A stretch of DNA of 64,000 nucleotides from Sternotherus odoratus (taxonomy: Eukaryota; Chordata; Testudines; Kinosternidae): NCBI GenBank assembly GCA_032164245.1, contig JAVMKO010000003.1, positions 3,358,651 to 3,422,650 of the forward strand. Direction: 5' to 3'. Under the pieces are notes generated by a model. It made no database searches, was not told where the DNA came from, and worked only from the letters and a program-made list of their open reading frames with translations. This document shows positions 63,240 through 64,000 of this stretch, piece by piece (position 1 is the stretch's first letter; each line of letters opens with the position of its first letter). Position numbers and translations under genes: made by a program.

Positions 63240-63465
63240 AGGAAGTGGAAGTTGGACAAATTCAGCCTGGAAATAAGGTCTCCATTGGTAACCGTGAAAG
63301 TAAATACCCACTGGAACAATTTACCGAGGACTCCCCATCACGGACCATTTCTAAATCGAGATGGGATGTTGTTCTGAAAGCTCTGCTCTAGGAATTATCG
63401 GGGGGCAGGTCTCTGGCCTCCATTAGACAGGTCAGACTAGATGATCATAATGGTCCCTAAGCCCC
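63240..63465 (+). mobile_element. CR1 LINE 3' tail
   Basis: gaagttggacaaattcagcc, cactggaacaatttaccgag, then cagactagatgatcataatg and gtccc, a typical CR1 3' end. Confidence 0.75.
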
Positions 63466-64000
63466 CATGCTCTGACCCCATTTCCCCAGCAGGAGCACCG
63501 GGGGGGGGGGGGGGAGAGGAACTGCAGGCGGAAGGGGTGGGGAGAGGCCCCCACTTGCCCCGGCTCAGGGCCCCACAAAACAGTAACCCACCCCTGACCC
63601 AAAGCATGAGGTTGAATCCCCAAGAATCTTGGCTAACAGTCCTCCATGAACGTATCTAGTCCTTCTCTGACCCCTGTTATACTTTTATCTAATTCTTAGA
63701 TTAGTCCAGTTCTTAGTGAGGGGGGCGTCCACGGCCCAAAAACCACCCTAGCAATTGGCCATGGTCTGTGAAGTCCACAGCAGGGCACGATCAGGAGACA
63801 GCTCTGCTGACATGGGCCAGCAAAGACTGGAGCAAAGGGCTAGAACTACTCCAGGGGACCAGGCCAGATGCAAGGGGAAAACACACAGAGGGTGTGTACA
63901 GGGGAATAAAGCCCAGGGGAGGCTAGCAGGAGAAGACTGGGAGAAGGAGATCTCCTTTGTCCCCCCCCCCCCTTTTCTCTCTTGGGGAACGAGCCATGCG

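Overview
The window is vertebrate nuclear DNA, most likely from a turtle. It has GT-AG introns, CR1 LINE fragments, CR1/Cry-type SINE tails, MIR-like SINEs, hAT elements and solo LTRs. It holds no prokaryotic features. Calling it turtle rather than another sauropsid is an inference from the repeat content.

One protein-coding gene dominates. PTK2B (PYK2/FAK2, the proline-rich tyrosine kinase of the FAK family) lies on the minus strand, with its start codon at 51047 and its stop codon at 1035. I traced 30 coding exons, each bounded by AG/GT on the minus strand and each joining in phase. They total 3033 nt and encode 1010 residues, against 1009 for human PYK2. The order is FERM domain (exons 1-10), linker with the Src-binding autophosphorylation tyrosine (exons 11-13), tyrosine kinase domain (exons 14-20), proline-rich linker with the 42-residue cassette exon (exons 21-27), and focal adhesion targeting domain (exons 27-30). 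Positions 1-1034 are the start of the 3' UTR. Any 5' non-coding exons would lie above 51048 and I could not recognise them.

The introns carry five minisatellite arrays: 54 bp at 2.8-3.1 kb, 49 bp at 9.7-10.8 kb, 42 bp at 24.7-25.4 kb, 39 bp at 47.9-50.8 kb and 33 bp at 51.6-52.1 kb. Four of these periods are multiples of three, so long open frames run through them; they are not genes. The most striking is the 39-bp array. Its unit is a copy of the last 14 nt of coding exon 1 plus the first 25 nt of the intron, so the 5' splice site itself has been tandemly amplified about 76 times over 3 kb directly against the exon. The 42-bp array arose inside the coding part of a CR1 reverse-transcriptase relic. 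The 33-bp array is a tandem series of G-quadruplex motifs.

Mobile elements with clear ends are two adjacent solo LTRs (38293-39348 and 39539-40329, each with a 5-bp target duplication), a 122-bp hAT MITE with a perfect 8-bp target duplication (29499-29620), and a fold-back hAT relic (5576-7144). CR1 fragments with recognisable reverse transcriptase lie at 24.3-25.7, 43.4-45.0, 53.6-54.8 and 60.8-61.3 kb. The remainder, including most of 51-64 kb, is unique or old repeat sequence in which I see no gene.
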